Shown one piece after another: positions 34,633 to 43,461 of a stretch of 64,000 nucleotides of DNA. The translations under genes and the position numbers were made by a program. A model generated the notes under the pieces. The model did no database searches, was not told the DNA's origin, and saw nothing but the letters and a program-made list of their open reading frames with translations. Within the stretch, counting starts at the first letter, position 1, and each line of letters begins with the position of its first letter. Source of the stretch: Nostoc sp. 'Peltigera membranacea cyanobiont' N6 (GTDB lineage: Bacteria > Cyanobacteriota > Cyanobacteriia > Cyanobacteriales > Nostocaceae); assembly GCF_002949735.1 (NCBI RefSeq), contig NZ_CP026681.1, positions 1,674,001 to 1,738,000 of the forward strand, in the 5' to 3' direction.

Positions 34633-35118
34633 ATGGATTTGTCGAAGCTGAGTTGGATTAAGAATGTTAAACATAAAGGTAATGATAAAGCCTGGGCTTA
34701 CGAAACGTCGGTTATGCAAATTCCAGAAGCCAGGATATTTTGTCTTAACTGGCGCGATCCCAAAGACAACACCAATGCTGAAAAGCCTCTTAAAGATGAC
34801 TTAATGCTTCTACTTCAAAAAGCCAAAGTCACTCATCTGGTCGAATTTGTTGATAATAAAGTGTACGAAAATAATTCTAGTGAGTGGGGTATATACAGGG
34901 TTGTAAAAGCTTTGTGGATGCCACCTGAAAATTCTGACTGGGAGAAATTGCCACACCAGAAAGATTTCTTTGGCTTCGATTATGTTGTAGGTGATGGTGC
35001 TGCCCATAATTTAGCCGAAGAGAATAAGATGCACCAATTTCACCAGTACTGGGATAAGCAAGGTGGACTAAAAGCATTTCAGAATCAATTAGACTTACAG
35101 AAATATCTTCGACTTTAG
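34633..35118 (+). CDS. Conserved hypothetical protein
   Basis: 161 residues from the ATG at 34633 (AGGAAG eleven bases before it); the same frame is open from 34561, but the extra residues lack a ribosome site. The protein starts with DLSKLSWIKNVKHKG, has a core SVMQIPEARIFCLNWRDPKD and LLQKAKVTHLVEFVDNKVYE, then WGIYRVVKALWMPP and FFGFDYVVGDGAAHNLAE. It is soluble and has no motif that I can name. It lies between inverted REP-like palindromes A and B. Confidence 0.6.
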   Translation: MDLSKLSWIKNVKHKGNDKAWAYETSVMQIPEARIFCLNWRDPKDNTNAEKPLKDDLMLLLQKAKVTHLVEFVDNKVYENNSSEWGIYRVVKALWMPPENSDWEKLPHQKDFFGFDYVVGDGAAHNLAEENKMHQFHQYWDKQGGLKAFQNQLDLQKYLRL

Positions 35119-35140
35119 AGAGCTATCGCCAATCTTGTAG

Positions 35141-35167
35141 GATGCGTTAGCGCCAGCGTAACGCATC
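35141..35167. repeat. REP-like palindrome, copy B (inverted)
   Basis: GATGCGTTA-gcgccagcg-TAACGCATC, preceded by AATCTTGTAG, which is the reverse complement of the tail of copy A. It sits 20 bases upstream of the frame that contains the RAYT gene. Confidence 0.85.
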
Positions 35168-35249
35168 CCCCATGTAATTAATCAACATGTTTATTGTTTA
35201 TCAACCGGATTTGGGCAAACTAATCAACAAATCCAAATTGCATCATTCA

Positions 35250-35801
35250 ATGACCAACTACCGCAGAATCAGGATTGAGAGCGGCACTTACTTCTTTACC
35301 CAGGTAACACATCAAAGACAACCGTGGCTTTGCACCGATGTTGCACGTCTTTTGCTGCGCTCGGCATTTCTCAAGGTTCGTGAAAAATATCCGTTTGCGA
35401 TCGATGCCATTGTGTTGTTACCTGATCACATCCACTGCATCTGGACTCTACCACCTAATGATAGTGATTATGCAACTCGTTGGCGATTGATTAAAAGCGA
35501 TGTCACCAAGCAAGGAGCATCTGGTCTACGGTTGCAGGCAAACCGGAGTGAATCACGGCACAAACGCAGAGAGAGCAATCTTTGGCAGCGACGATTTTGG
35601 GAACATTGGATTCGAGATGATGTTGATTTTGCGCGGCATTGTGATTATATCCATTACAATCCAGTACAACATGGGTTATGTCAGCGAGCAATGGATTGGA
35701 AGTATTCAAGTTTTCACCGATATTTAGCACAGGGTATTTATTCGGTTGATTGGGGAATGAAGGAGGAATTGATGCCCTTATTAGAGGTTTGGGATCGGTG
35801 A
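35250..35801 (+). CDS. REP-associated tyrosine transposase (RAYT, IS200-like Y1 family)
   Basis: 183 residues from the ATG at 35250 (TNYRRIRIESGTYFFTQVTH is the usual RAYT N terminus; the frame is open further upstream). The HUH motif is in VLLPDHIHCIWTLP, followed by WQRRFWEHWIRDD, and the helix YIHYNPVQHG carries the candidate nucleophilic Tyr. RAYTs are single-copy domesticated transposases that act on REP palindromes. Here palindromes B and C flank the gene in inverted orientation, the arrangement expected of a RAYT with its target sequences. Confidence 0.92.
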   Translation: MTNYRRIRIESGTYFFTQVTHQRQPWLCTDVARLLLRSAFLKVREKYPFAIDAIVLLPDHIHCIWTLPPNDSDYATRWRLIKSDVTKQGASGLRLQANRSESRHKRRESNLWQRRFWEHWIRDDVDFARHCDYIHYNPVQHGLCQRAMDWKYSSFHRYLAQGIYSVDWGMKEELMPLLEVWDR

Positions 35802-35817
35802 GTTGAGGGTTTTGGGT

Positions 35818-35843
35818 GATGCGTTACGCTTCGCTAACGCATC
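35818..35843. repeat. REP-like palindrome, copy C
   Basis: Identical to copy A over GATGCGTTACGCTTCGCTAA and CGCATCCTAC, and starting likewise after GGGTTTTGGGT. A headless remnant of the same unit (CATCCTACGAGATCGGGCGA) lies at 36154-36177. Confidence 0.85.
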
Positions 35844-35941
35844 CTACGAGATCGGGCGAGCGCACTTCACCGTTATGCTGTCTAATATTTTTGGGAATAC
35901 TATCTGGTAGGTAAATACAAATCTCAAGGTAGGAAGTGTGA

Positions 35942-36208
35942 AGTATAAAAAGCTACTCAGATAAAGATGAAGCGGAATTCTTGTACAACTAAGGTAATAT
36001 AAGCGCTAGAATGGGCATGTTTGAAGATGCTCTGTCTCTTTACGATCGAGCTATCACTATTGATGATGGCAACCCAATTTACTACAACAATCGTGCTGCT
36101 GCGCTTAAGAGGCTCGGTAGGCTTCAAGAAGCGATAAAGCAATATGAAGAAATCATCCTACGAGATCGGGCGATCGCTGCTCTTGTAGATTGGATTGAGA
36201 TAAAGTAG
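35942..36208 (+). pseudogene. TPR-protein fragment with nonsense codon
   Basis: Two TPR-like helices pairs are readable in one frame: SYSDKDEAEFLYN, stop TAA at 35990-35992, then GNISARMGMFEDALSLYDRA, ITIDDGNPIYYNNRAAALKR and LGRLQEAIKQYEEII. The last codons run into a REP-like remnant (36154-36177) and end at 36208. An ATG at 36011 would give a 65-residue product, but the clean TPR register across the stop argues for a truncated relic rather than a small gene. Confidence 0.6.
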
Positions 36209-36249
36209 CACAATCCCGCAGGGTAGCCCAACATTATTTTTTATGGATT

Positions 36250-36639
36250 TCAATCCCATAGCCTTTGAATGGGATAACCATCAAACTTGACATCTTTGCT
36301 AATCACAACAAGAGAGTGATTTATGGCTTGAACAATTAACATTCTATCAAATGGATCGCGATGATTTGATGGAAAATTTAGCTTTGAATATAACTCAATA
36401 TCCTTATCTATAATAGGCAAGATTTGAATATTTATATATTGTAATTCTTTAAATAAATCTTCAATTGAACGATGAATTTTTAACTTGCCTATATTAATTT
36501 TAATAGCAATTTCCCAAAGGCTAACAATACTGAAATACAAGTTGTCTTTTGTATCAATAATATCCTTAACTTTAATTGCTAGGTTGGGATCGCCTAGTAA
36601 ATACCACAGCAAAGTATGAGTATCCAAAAGAAATTTCAT
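36250..36639 (-). CDS. PIN-domain toxin (VapC-like)
   Basis: 129 residues. The N terminus KFLLDTHTLLWYLLGDPNL, SIVSLWEIAIKINIGKL, and HRDPFDRMLIVQA are the conserved acidic blocks of PIN toxins of the PilT-N subgroup; the last block has the D-P-F-D-R signature. It lies two bases after its antitoxin gene. The frame is intact, so the toxin is probably active as an RNase. Confidence 0.9.
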   Translation of the reverse strand: MKFLLDTHTLLWYLLGDPNLAIKVKDIIDTKDNLYFSIVSLWEIAIKINIGKLKIHRSIEDLFKELQYINIQILPIIDKDIELYSKLNFPSNHRDPFDRMLIVQAINHSLVVISKDVKFDGYPIQRLWD

Positions 36640-36641
36640 AA

Positions 36642-36872
36642 TTACATATATTCTGCTAAATCTTCTAATGGTTCATCGAAATCATCTGACATAATGATTT
36701 TATTTGCCCAACTACCATAACCACGAACAGTTTCTATCTTTTCCTGAGATTGTTGATTATGTTGATTATGTGGATACTTTTCTCGCAAATATTCTGCATA
36801 ATGCAATAGTTCTGTCTTGAGAGATTCCGGCAGACTAATAAAGACTTTCCATAAAGCTAGCTCAGTATTCAT
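36642..36872 (-). CDS. VapB-type antitoxin (DUF2281-like)
   Basis: 76 residues from the ATG at 36872 (GAGAAAAT before it; an ATG nine codons upstream is less likely). The N-terminal helical part ALWKVFISLPESLKTELLHY and AEYLREKY is typical of DUF2281 antitoxins, and the acidic C terminus MSDDFDEPLEDLAEYM would bind the toxin. It precedes the PIN toxin gene. Confidence 0.82.
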   Translation of the reverse strand: MNTELALWKVFISLPESLKTELLHYAEYLREKYPHNQHNQQSQEKIETVRGYGSWANKIIMSDDFDEPLEDLAEYM

Positions 36873-36883
36873 AACTTTTATTT

Positions 36884-37047
36884 TCTCAAGATCAAGCACG
36901 AGTATCTAAAGCTTACCTCGAAACACAAGATTACGTTGAACTCACCAGTCAGTCTTGGCAAGGGCTGCCCGCATCTACTATGACTTGCGCCATCAAGGGC
37001 TTACCGTTCGCAATCCAATCGATTGCTGTATTGCTCAAGTGGCATAA
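36884..37047 (+). pseudogene. VapC fragment with frameshift
   Basis: Frame one gives QDQARVSKAYLETQDYVELT and SQSWQ. A one-base shift then gives RAARIYYDLRHQGLTVRNPI and DCCIAQVA before a TAA at 37045-37047. RNPIDCCIAQ with the preceding Y-D-LR-QGLTV is the C-terminal block of a PIN toxin of a different subgroup from the intact one next to it. The N-terminal half is absent, and the fragment abuts the 5' end of the antitoxin gene on the other strand. Confidence 0.6.
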
Positions 37048-37235
37048 GAATTATATACCAAAGATAGATGTAATAGCATTTAATATGTGCTAATTACTCA
37101 ATATTGCTAACTGTGGGATTGAAAATTAAGATTTTTGTACATAAAATTAAAAATCTAAAATTAAAAATTGGTAATACTGATGGCTAGGAGTGTTAAAGTT
37201 TCAGGAAATTCATCGGAAATTTTCAGCGAGTATTC

Positions 37236-39431
37236 ATGCTGAAGAAACTACAGAAAAAGCAAATTTCGATCATTGCAGGTGCGGCACTGTTTGCCTTTTT
37301 AGCTGGGGCGATGGTATCAGCACCTCAGATTGGTAAAACTGTTGGGCAATGGCTCAAAGTGGGTAAGAATCAGACACAGCAAACATCTGATGCTAGCATT
37401 GCCCAATCAGCCGTCTTTCCACTGATATCACAATCTCTGCCAGAACGGGCGGCAAAACTAGCAGCGATCGCCGGACAGTCGCCTTCGCCAGACCGAAATC
37501 GCGCTCGTTATCTTTTGGCGAGTGATTACATTGAAAGAACCCAAGGGCAAAAAGCGCTGGCTTTACTCCAAGGATTGGAGAAAGACTATCCTATCCTCGC
37601 GCCCTACATTTTGCTGAAACAGGCCCAGGCACAGGATATCCTGGGCGCAGACGGCAAAGCCTCGGATCTCAGACAAAGTGTGCTGAAACAGTATCCTAAA
37701 GAAGCCGCTTCGGTAAAAGCACTATATCTAATTGCCCAACCGAAGCAACAAGAAATAGCGATCGCTCAATTTCCTTCTAATCCTCTAACTTGGGAAATTA
37801 TTCGCAAACGCTTGCAAGAAAATCCCAATCAGCCAAAATTACAATTGATTTTGGCAACTTATGCTTACGATCAACCAGGCATAGTGGGCGTTTTGGATCG
37901 GCTAGTAAAACAGCCTACCCTCAAACCCGAAGACTGGGAACTCATTGGTACCAGCTATTGGGAAAATAGTCAATTTCCGAAAGCGGCGAATGCTTATGCC
38001 AAAGCACCCAAAACATCGCGCAACCTCTACCGGACTGCACGAGGGTTACAAGTAGGAGGCAAAGATAAAGAAACAGCGATCGCTACCTATAAACAATTAG
38101 TGCAGCAATTTCCCAATACCGAGGAAACTGGGACTGCACTACTGCGATTAGCAGAAACCGCAAAGACAGGTAAAGATGGCTTACCTTATCTCGATCGGGT
38201 AATTAGTAAGTTTCCTAAACAAGCTGGGACTGCACTGGTACAAAAAGCCAAAATTCTCGAAACCCTCAAGGATCAAAAGTCAGCTAGCGCGGCGTGGCAA
38301 TTACTCATAGCCAAGTACGGCAATTCTGATGAAGCTGCAGAATATCGTTGGAAAATCGCCCAAGATAAAGCCAAAGCCAAAGATTACGTCGGTGCTTGGC
38401 AATGGGCAGAGCCAATTGTCACCAATAATCCCAACAGTATTTTAGCTCCCAGAGCCGGCTTTTGGGTCGGTAAATGGGCAGCTTCACTAGGCAAACAGCA
38501 GGAATCTCAAACTGCTTATAATTATGTAATTAGTCAGTTTCCCTACTCTTACTATGCATGGCGAGCAGCCAATATGCAGGGGCTAAATGTCGGCAACTTC
38601 GACAACGTGCGCGTCATGAACCCAGAAGTAATCGCACCCCAGCGTTCATTACCACCGGCTGGTTCTGAGACTTTCAAAGAATTATATTTGTTGGGTCAAG
38701 ACCGCGATGCCTGGTTACAATGGGAAACGGAATTTCAGAATAAAATTCAGCCAACGGTAGCAGAGCAATTTACTGAAGGGTTGATGCGACAGGCGAAGGG
38801 TGAAAATCTCATCGGAATTGACAAAATTTCTAAATTAGAAGATCGGGAAATACCAGCAGAACTTGCCCAATATCAAACTCTGAGCAAACAGATCGCCTAC
38901 TGGCAAGCCCGTTACCCATTTCCCTATCTCCGAGAGACTGAAAAATGGTCTATTGAGCGTAAACTCAATCCTTTGCTAGTCACTGCTCTAATGCGTCAAG
39001 AGTCACGGTTTGAGCCAAAAATCAAATCCGTCGCTGATGCTACTGGCTTAATGCAGTTGTTGCCCAGTACAGCTAAATGGATCGCCCCACAAATTAAGGT
39101 GGATATCAAAACAATAAACCTGGAAAATCCCAACGATAATATTATGCTGGGTACTTGGTATTTGGATCATACCCATCAGCAATATAACAATAACTCGCTG
39201 TTAGCGATCGCCAGTTACAATGCGGGCCCCGGTAATGTCTCCAAATGGCTGCAAACTCTAACTACACAAGATCCAGATGAGTTTGTTGAACAAATTCCCT
39301 TTGATGAAACCAAAAATTATGTGCGTCAGGTATTTGGCAACTATTGGAATTATTTGAGACTTTACAACCCTGAAATTTCTGGAGTCGTAGCAAAGTACTC
39401 TACTACACATCCAAAATTACCGGCGCAGTGA
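37236..39431 (+). CDS. Slt70-like lytic transglycosylase with superhelical TPR-like domain
   Basis: 731 residues. An N-terminal membrane anchor (IIAGAALFAFLAGAMVSAP) is followed by a long alpha-helical region (about residues 70-560) with TPR-like repeats such as AIATYKQLVQQFPNTEETGT and SASAAWQLLIAKYGNSDEAA. The C-terminal SLT domain carries the catalytic Glu in LMRQESRFEP, ATGLMQLLPSTAKWIA, NIMLGTWYLD, and SYNAGPGNVSKWL. It cleaves peptidoglycan glycan strands with 1,6-anhydro formation, for wall growth or septal remodelling. It is preceded by AT-rich DNA, and a repeat element follows the gene. Confidence 0.93.
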   Translation: MLKKLQKKQISIIAGAALFAFLAGAMVSAPQIGKTVGQWLKVGKNQTQQTSDASIAQSAVFPLISQSLPERAAKLAAIAGQSPSPDRNRARYLLASDYIERTQGQKALALLQGLEKDYPILAPYILLKQAQAQDILGADGKASDLRQSVLKQYPKEAASVKALYLIAQPKQQEIAIAQFPSNPLTWEIIRKRLQENPNQPKLQLILATYAYDQPGIVGVLDRLVKQPTLKPEDWELIGTSYWENSQFPKAANAYAKAPKTSRNLYRTARGLQVGGKDKETAIATYKQLVQQFPNTEETGTALLRLAETAKTGKDGLPYLDRVISKFPKQAGTALVQKAKILETLKDQKSASAAWQLLIAKYGNSDEAAEYRWKIAQDKAKAKDYVGAWQWAEPIVTNNPNSILAPRAGFWVGKWAASLGKQQESQTAYNYVISQFPYSYYAWRAANMQGLNVGNFDNVRVMNPEVIAPQRSLPPAGSETFKELYLLGQDRDAWLQWETEFQNKIQPTVAEQFTEGLMRQAKGENLIGIDKISKLEDREIPAELAQYQTLSKQIAYWQARYPFPYLRETEKWSIERKLNPLLVTALMRQESRFEPKIKSVADATGLMQLLPSTAKWIAPQIKVDIKTINLENPNDNIMLGTWYLDHTHQQYNNNSLLAIASYNAGPGNVSKWLQTLTTQDPDEFVEQIPFDETKNYVRQVFGNYWNYLRLYNPEISGVVAKYSTTHPKLPAQ

Positions 39432-39491
39432 TTTTACCTAATCAGATAAGCAAGTAGGGAGCAGGGAAAACACATATACAATTTTTTTTAC

Positions 39492-39622
39492 ATGAATTCG
39501 ATGAACCTCTCCCTGCCTGGAATTTTTGTTCAATTTAGTCCCTCTCTAACTCGGAGAGAGACTGATTTTGCGTAGTAAAAACGACTAATCATGTGGATAC
39601 CATCTAATCTTTCGAACTCACG
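39492..39622. mobile_element. MITE-like dispersed element, second copy
   Basis: Left end TGAATTCGATGAACCTCTCC and right end TTCGAACTCACG correspond to the ends of the element at 28209-28347, with a more diverged interior. No coding capacity. Confidence 0.55.
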
Positions 39623-39749
39623 GATAGTTAAGTAGAGCGATCGCCTATTTCACTGCCAACAGCTTGAGTTGAGTGCGATTTAAGTATTAATATATCTTAA
39701 ATAATATTAAATATTACTTTTTTCGCACCATCCTTAATTTTTGTGCCCA

Positions 39750-41141
39750 ATGGAGTTAGCTTCAAAAGAATTTAAGTCAGAACTGATATTAGAAGTCCAA
39801 GCCTGCCTGCAATTGGCAGTTCCTCTGGTAATTACTCAAATATTAGAAGCGGGCATTCCTTTATTGGATGGGGTGATGATGGGCTTACTTAACAGCCAAG
39901 CCTTAGCTGCGGGTGCTTTAGGTGCTGTTACCTTTTCTACCCTAGCTTCCGTTTGTCGTTCTATTCTTTCAGCCGTAGGTGTGAGTGTCGCAAATGCTTT
40001 TGGTGGAGGCAAAATAGACCAAGTTAGCCGTGCTACCGGTCAAGGAATTTGGTTAGCTGTGACGATGTGCTTACCTGTGATGTTTATCATTTGGCACTTT
40101 GACTATATCCTGCTGCTGACTGGTCAAGAAGAAAGCAATGTGTTATTAGCTCAAACCTATTTGCGGTCTATTGTTTGGAGTTTTCCTGCTGCGCTCGGTT
40201 TTTGTATCTTAAAAGAAGTTAGCTCTGCTCTCAATCGCCCCCAATTCCTAGCAGTAATTACGGTATCTGGACTATTACTGAATGCAGTTGCTAATTACGT
40301 GCTAATGTTCGGTAAATTTGGTTTCCCAGCCCTTGGTTTAGCGGGTATTGGTTGGGGAAGCACACTCATTTTTTGGCTGAATTTTATTGCCGCCGTCAGT
40401 TGGGTTTGCTTGGACGACTACTTTAAAGACTACCAACTTCATCGGGCTTTGCATCAGTTCGATAAAGATATGTTTGTAGATATCTTCCAAACTGGATGGT
40501 TCTTGGGGTTGCAGTATGGAGCCGAAATTGGAGTATTCACCGCCACTGCTTTAATGATGGGGTGGTTTGGGACAGAGACGTTAGCAGCCCATGAAATTAC
40601 CGTTGAGACAGAAAGTTTCGTCGAAACGGTGTCTATAGGTATTTCCTATGCCATCACAATGAGAGTAGGACAGCTGAGGGGACAAAACGATCTCAAAGGT
40701 GCAAGCATAGCTGGATTTGTCTGCATTGCCCTTGTTACTCCCATTGTTACCATTGTGGGATTAATTTTTTTGCTGTTTCCCAACTATATTGTGGCAATGT
40801 ATTTGGACACCAGTAATTTGGATAATGTCGAGATAGTTAAAACGGCAACTTCTTTCCTAGCTGTGGGGGCATTAGTCCAAATATTTTATAGTATTCAGAC
40901 TATTGCTGCTGGTGCATTAATCGGGTTGAAGGATACCAAAATACCAGTGTTGATCGCCATGTTCGCTTACTGGGGTGTAGGTCTAGGTGGTGGCTATCTG
41001 ATGACATTCACTCTTGGTTGGGGTGCTATAGGTTTATGGTTGGGTTTAGCATTAGGGCTACTTATGGGCGCAGTGCTTTTAACTTGGCGTTTTTATCTTT
41101 TGACTTCCGATATAGCATCAAAGTCCTGCTCAGAGACGTAA
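39750..41141 (+). CDS. MATE-family multidrug/toxin efflux transporter
   Basis: 463 residues from the ATG at 39750 (a GTG three codons upstream is also in frame). Twelve predicted membrane spans lie in two six-span halves, with the N-terminal LAVPLVITQILEAGIPLLDG followed by MMGLLNSQALAAGALG typical of MATE proteins. They export organic cations or metabolites with Na+ or H+. The final codons and stop (GAGACGTAA) lie inside a palindrome (41132-41155), so the palindrome defines the C terminus. Confidence 0.9.
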   Translation: MELASKEFKSELILEVQACLQLAVPLVITQILEAGIPLLDGVMMGLLNSQALAAGALGAVTFSTLASVCRSILSAVGVSVANAFGGGKIDQVSRATGQGIWLAVTMCLPVMFIIWHFDYILLLTGQEESNVLLAQTYLRSIVWSFPAALGFCILKEVSSALNRPQFLAVITVSGLLLNAVANYVLMFGKFGFPALGLAGIGWGSTLIFWLNFIAAVSWVCLDDYFKDYQLHRALHQFDKDMFVDIFQTGWFLGLQYGAEIGVFTATALMMGWFGTETLAAHEITVETESFVETVSIGISYAITMRVGQLRGQNDLKGASIAGFVCIALVTPIVTIVGLIFLLFPNYIVAMYLDTSNLDNVEIVKTATSFLAVGALVQIFYSIQTIAAGALIGLKDTKIPVLIAMFAYWGVGLGGGYLMTFTLGWGAIGLWLGLALGLLMGAVLLTWRFYLLTSDIASKSCSET

Positions 41142-41155
41142 AGTTTTACGTCTCT
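41132..41155. repeat. Palindrome overlapping the MATE stop codon
   Basis: AGAGACGTAAA (41132-41142) and TTTACGTCTCT (41145-41155) are perfect inverted complements. The TAA at 41139-41141 is the stop of the transporter gene. It may act as a bidirectional terminator. A related unit lies at 41678-41705. Confidence 0.7.
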
Positions 41156-41256
41156 ACATCCAGATTAATATCGCGATCCAACAAGGCAAATTAGTCTATC
41201 TAAAATAACTTAAAATTAGAAAAACTAAAGAATTGAAGACATAGAGACTTTTAATT

Positions 41257-41670
41257 ATGCTGACTCCTGAAGATATAGAAAAATTTATTAACAATGCACC
41301 AAAAAGTGAAGTTCGTCAGAGTGGAATTGATGGTTACGGGCTTTTTGCTAAGGAGTTGATATTAGAAGCAGAGCAAATAATAGACTTTAGCTTTCCTCAT
41401 TTTTACCAAGAAGTTAGATATGCCGATCAAACCGATGAATTTCTGAGGGAGGGTAAATTTATTGGAATTAGTGAGGAAATTTGTTTAACGGCTGAGGGTT
41501 CAACTAAGTTCGCGGCAGTCAATCATTCTCGAAATCCCAATGCTGTGGTTGACCTTGAAAAACGCCAAGTATTTGCTTTGAGAGATATTCAACCTAATGA
41601 GGAAATAACTATAGACGTGCGTTTGGAGCCAATGTCCGAGCGAGCAAAGCAATTCTCGCCGTGGCTTTGA
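41257..41670 (+). CDS. SET-domain protein, stand-alone
   Basis: 137 residues. The SET pattern is visible in GIDGYGLFAKELI, FAAVNHSRNPNAVVDLEKRQ and LRDIQPNEEITIDV. NHS-NPN and the NEEI motif form the SAM-binding pseudoknot in this family. The terminal Tyr that usually follows (E-I-t-x-x-Y) is replaced, so activity as a lysine methyltransferase is uncertain. It faces the kamA-SET-ligase operon on the other strand and is bracketed by two related palindromes. Confidence 0.8.
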   Translation: MLTPEDIEKFINNAPKSEVRQSGIDGYGLFAKELILEAEQIIDFSFPHFYQEVRYADQTDEFLREGKFIGISEEICLTAEGSTKFAAVNHSRNPNAVVDLEKRQVFALRDIQPNEEITIDVRLEPMSERAKQFSPWL

Positions 41671-41677
41671 GCTAAAT

Positions 41678-41705
41678 GTAGGGATGTAAAGTTTTATGTC
41701 TCTAC
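41678..41705. repeat. Palindrome after the SET gene
   Basis: GTAGGGATGTAAAGTTTTAT followed by GTCTCTAC is an imperfect version of the palindrome at 41132. Together they frame the SET gene. Confidence 0.6.
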
Positions 41706-41784
41706 AAGAATTTTCATCGTCATTCACAATAAATTTCATACCGCAATCAGCAACGGCAAAAAACCGCCACTTATGACCATTTTT

Positions 41785-41818
41785 TGAATTCAAAATTCAA
41801 AATTCAAAATTCAAAATG
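41785..41818. repeat. Short tandem repeat (TTCAAAA, 4 units)
   Basis: Four consecutive TTCAAAA heptamers of the STRR class lie in the convergent gap between the SET gene and the ATP-grasp gene. Confidence 0.85.
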
Positions 41819-41908
41819 AAGAATAGAATAATTTTGAATTAATTAATTCTGGGTACAAGCCCCCACTGATTGTCTTTAATTTTGAATTCCCCGAAGGGGT
41901 TGACTAAA

Positions 41909-42898
41909 TCAACATTTGTACCTTTGCCATGCAGACTCAACTATTTCAGCAATGATTTCTGTGTATGTCACACCACCCAAACGTCCCATAATTACCAGGT
42001 CTGAGCGGATATAATGTAGCCCTGGTAATGGGTTAACCTCCATAAACTGCAACACGCCGCTAGCATCGCAACGCAGATCCACACGGGCTGCATCACGGCA
42101 ACCAAGAGTATGGTAAACATCTAGGGCTAGCTGCCTTGCCTGTGCTGCCAGTGGTTCGGGATCTATGAGCAAATCATAAGATACCCGTTCCAGATACTCA
42201 TCCTTGTTGAGGGTGGTATAGGCGAAAGCTTCCGTTTTTCCTGTCAAAATTACTTCCATCACACCTACTACGTGTGAGTTGCTGCCGTTGCCAATAATGC
42301 CCACTGTCACTTCTCGGCCGGGAAGAAAAGTTTCTACGAGTACGGACTGCTGAAATAGTTCGCGTAACACTTGATAAGTACTGACTAGCTCTTCACGTTC
42401 TTTGACAAGAGAACGCCCAGTTACCCCTTTAGAACTCCCCTCCGCCACAGGCTTGAGGAAAACTGGCATTGGCAGCGATGCGGCTGTTGCTTCTGCTGTA
42501 GTATTCACCACTTCAAAGGCGGCTGTCGGCAAACCGCGATCGCGCACCACTCTTTTAGCAAGTGCCTTGTCTAACGTTAAAGCACAGGTGAGCGGATCGG
42601 AAAATGTATAGGGTTGAGCGAATAATTCACAAACTGCCGGGACTTGAGCTTCACGAGAGCGACCCTTCAAACCCTCAGCAATGTTGAAAACCAGATCCCA
42701 GCGATCGCCATTGGCCAAGCGCAAAGCGAGTTCTCTACCATTGCCGACACGTTCAACCTGATTACCTAACTGAAATAGTGCATCTTCTAGCCCAATGATA
42801 GTTTCTTCATCATCGAACTCCATCACCTCAGAGGCACTAAAACCAGCCTGAAGGTAGTCTGCCTTCAGGTCATAACACAGACCAATTAATAACCCCAT
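41909..42898 (-). CDS. ATP-grasp ligase, D-Ala-D-Ala-ligase-like
   Basis: 329 residues, last gene of an operon with kamA and a SET gene. The ATP-grasp elements are present: DLVFNIAEGLKGRSREAQVP, LDKALAKRVVRDRGLPTAAF, VFLKPVAEGSSKGV, the ligand strand VETFLPGREVTVGIIG, and the metal site RVDLRCDASGVLQFMEVNPL then PGL. D-Ala-D-Ala ligases have the same order, but the N terminus (LLIGLCYDLKADYLQAGFSA) differs from Ddl and resembles the group of ligases found in small biosynthetic clusters. The substrate is therefore probably not D-Ala; with an aminomutase next door a beta-amino acid is a fair guess (inference). Confidence 0.85.
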   Translation of the reverse strand: MGLLIGLCYDLKADYLQAGFSASEVMEFDDEETIIGLEDALFQLGNQVERVGNGRELALRLANGDRWDLVFNIAEGLKGRSREAQVPAVCELFAQPYTFSDPLTCALTLDKALAKRVVRDRGLPTAAFEVVNTTAEATAASLPMPVFLKPVAEGSSKGVTGRSLVKEREELVSTYQVLRELFQQSVLVETFLPGREVTVGIIGNGSNSHVVGVMEVILTGKTEAFAYTTLNKDEYLERVSYDLLIDPEPLAAQARQLALDVYHTLGCRDAARVDLRCDASGVLQFMEVNPLPGLHYIRSDLVIMGRLGGVTYTEIIAEIVESAWQRYKC

Positions 42899-42962
42899 AG
42901 CCCGATAATTCCTGGTAAGAAAGCTTTTGCTGTTAGCTTCAATATAAAATCAGGTGTCTTTA

Positions 42963-43352
42963 TTAATTCCTCAATGAAGATATCTCATTAACAACATCGA
43001 ACCATATAGGAGATTTATCGTTAGGAGAACCGTTATAGTTGGCAGTAATTTCTTCTCCTGCTTCTATATCTCGGTAAGCAATTAATTCCACCTCCCCTTC
43101 GGCGAATTTTTTCACATAGTAAGTATTAGGTTCGTAAGAATGATTAAACAGTGAGGCTAAACCGAGAGCGATCGCCGCAGCTTTATCTTCCCAATCGTAG
43201 TAATAGTTACCTAAAATTGTTTTATCTAGAAATTCAACCTGTTCTGCGGGTATAACTACAACTGGCGATCTCTCAACGATCTCTCCTCTCAAAAAGTGCT
43301 TTTGTGCGAAGATACCTCGACCTTTTAGGTTTGTATTACTAACAATCAACAT
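42963..43352 (-). CDS. SET-domain protein of the kamA operon
   Basis: 129 residues from the ATG at 43352, chosen because TAGGAGAG precedes it; the frame is open 19 codons further but without a site. The SET motifs are NTNLKGRGIFAQKHFLRGEI, LASLFNHSYEPNTYYVKKF, and YRDIEAGEEITANYNGS. Unlike the gene at 41257 it keeps the Tyr after GEEI, so SAM-dependent methyl transfer to a lysine side chain is plausible. It lies 52 bases or so after kamA and 64 before the ligase gene, so the three are very likely co-transcribed. Confidence 0.85.
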   Translation of the reverse strand: MLIVSNTNLKGRGIFAQKHFLRGEIVERSPVVVIPAEQVEFLDKTILGNYYYDWEDKAAAIALGLASLFNHSYEPNTYYVKKFAEGEVELIAYRDIEAGEEITANYNGSPNDKSPIWFDVVNEISSLRN

Positions 43353-43461
43353 TCCAGCTACTCTCCTACGATTACTTAGTTTTATGTTGCCATAATCCAA
43401 TAGAACCATCCCAACTGGCTTTTTTAGATGATGGCGATCGAATTAATATATGGTGTTAGAC

